DNA of 64,000 bases, taken from UBA117 sp049975245 (lineage in GTDB: Archaea; Methanobacteriota; Methanobacteria; Methanobacteriales; Methanobacteriaceae). This document shows positions 63,899-64,000 of the stretch, piece after piece. Each line of letters begins with the position of its first letter. Position 1 is the first letter of the stretch. The notes under the pieces are model-generated. The model saw nothing but the letters and a program-made list of their open reading frames with translations, was not told the origin of the DNA and made no database searches. The position numbers were made by a program, and so were the translations under genes. The DNA is taken from contig JBNGDB010000003.1 in assembly GCA_049975245.1 (NCBI GenBank), positions 1 to 64,000 on the forward strand. Direction: 5' to 3'.

Positions 63899-64000
63899 AC
63901 TATTGGTGACTATGTATGGGATGACCAAAACGCTGATGGAATCAACCAGGGAAGAGGTCAAGGTATTCCTAATGTGACCGTGAATCTCTATTTCCAAGGT
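63899..64000 (+). repeat. SdrD-B-like repeat unit 5, partial
   Basis: It opens TIGDYVWDDQNADGINQG, continues PNVTVNLYFQG and is cut by the window edge. More units may follow. Confidence 0.75.

Larger units (their letters stand above)
61571..64000 (+). pseudogene. large secreted SdrD-B-like adhesin interrupted by an in-frame TAG, runs off the window
   Basis: AGGAGGTG precedes ATG 61571, and a clear signal peptide opens (MRKQAILLTLSFIFIISICG, cleavage after AVAA). An acidic, Pro/Thr-rich stretch follows to TAG at 61775-61777. The same frame then stays open for 741 codons to the window end, with no new start or ribosome-binding site after the TAG. Residues after the stop first form an S-layer-type beta domain (QFRVRNPDAVNTAHNVVATF). 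Then come at least five SdrD-B-like units from 62501. It is either a recent nonsense mutation, readthrough or a base error. The 3' end lies outside. Confidence 0.8.

Noticed and set aside
1..64000. CRISPR array, insertion sequence or prophage
   Set aside because: I saw no regularly spaced direct repeats, transposase, integrase or phage structural genes on either strand.

Overview
The window is AT-rich archaeal DNA from a methanogen, most likely a member of Methanobacteriales (Methanobacterium-like). Several genes point that way. They are O-phosphoseryl-tRNA:Cys-tRNA synthase, the methanogen-type (type 2) seryl-tRNA synthetase, MfnA tyrosine decarboxylase, pyruvate carboxylase subunit B, ribosomal protein L10e, KEOPS subunit Pcc1, tRNA Trm56, an S26B-type signal peptidase, archaeal inositol-phosphate synthase and a CbiS-like cobamide salvage enzyme. 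Many genes have a GGAGG or GGTGA ribosome-binding site 5-9 nt before the start, and GTG and TTG starts occur. I see no phage, insertion sequence or CRISPR array.

Layout. 1-10.3 kb: small-molecule and membrane accessory genes (CruF-like membrane protein, ATC-hydrolase-like protein, alpha/beta hydrolase, methyltransferases, DUF6064), a tRNA-Ser(CGA), two GyrI-like proteins, a CPBP protease, a NYN-domain protein and an SPL-like radical SAM enzyme. 10.3-16.3 kb: a long minus-strand run, hypD - phosphoglycolate phosphatase - TldE - PflX-like radical SAM - THEP1 NTPase - SepCysS. 16.5-37 kb: mostly single genes on both strands (AIM24-like, PEBP-like lipoprotein, B12-radical SAM with a membrane partner, TSUP transporter, glutamate decarboxylase, signal peptidase, DrrAB-like ABC exporter, MBL-rhodanese protein, AlkD-like protein, a PadR regulator next to a broken GyrI-like gene, inositol-phosphate synthase). 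37-45.5 kb: pycB, queC, larC, a pair of zinc-ribbon proteins, cbiS-like and cobS, and trm56. 45.5-53 kb: sugar-dehydrogenase-like beta-propeller, zinc-ribbon membrane proteins, DUF389, and a CrtC/DUF7064-like protein beside a rifampicin-phosphotransferase-like PEP-utilising enzyme. 53-61.3 kb: upp, a fumarase-beta-like protein, mfnA, ppsA, rpl10e, cooC, pcc1 and serS. 61.5 kb to the end: a large secreted adhesin of SdrD-B-type repeats that runs off the window and is interrupted by an in-frame TAG after its signal peptide.

Functional links. PpsA and PycB make phosphoenolpyruvate and oxaloacetate from pyruvate. HypD, CooC and LarC are three separate nickel-enzyme maturation genes. The CbiS-like protein and CobS belong to cobamide assembly and salvage. 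SepCysS, SerRS, Trm56, Pcc1 and QueC (archaeosine route) serve tRNA charging and modification.

The most unusual items are the amber-interrupted adhesin, a 54-codon zinc-ribbon gene that duplicates the C-terminal domain of its neighbour, a set of inverted repeats before cooC, an MBL-rhodanese protein with altered metal ligands, the CrtC-like/RPH-like pair, and a GyrI-like gene with two frameshifts. No wholly new defence or mobile system is evident.
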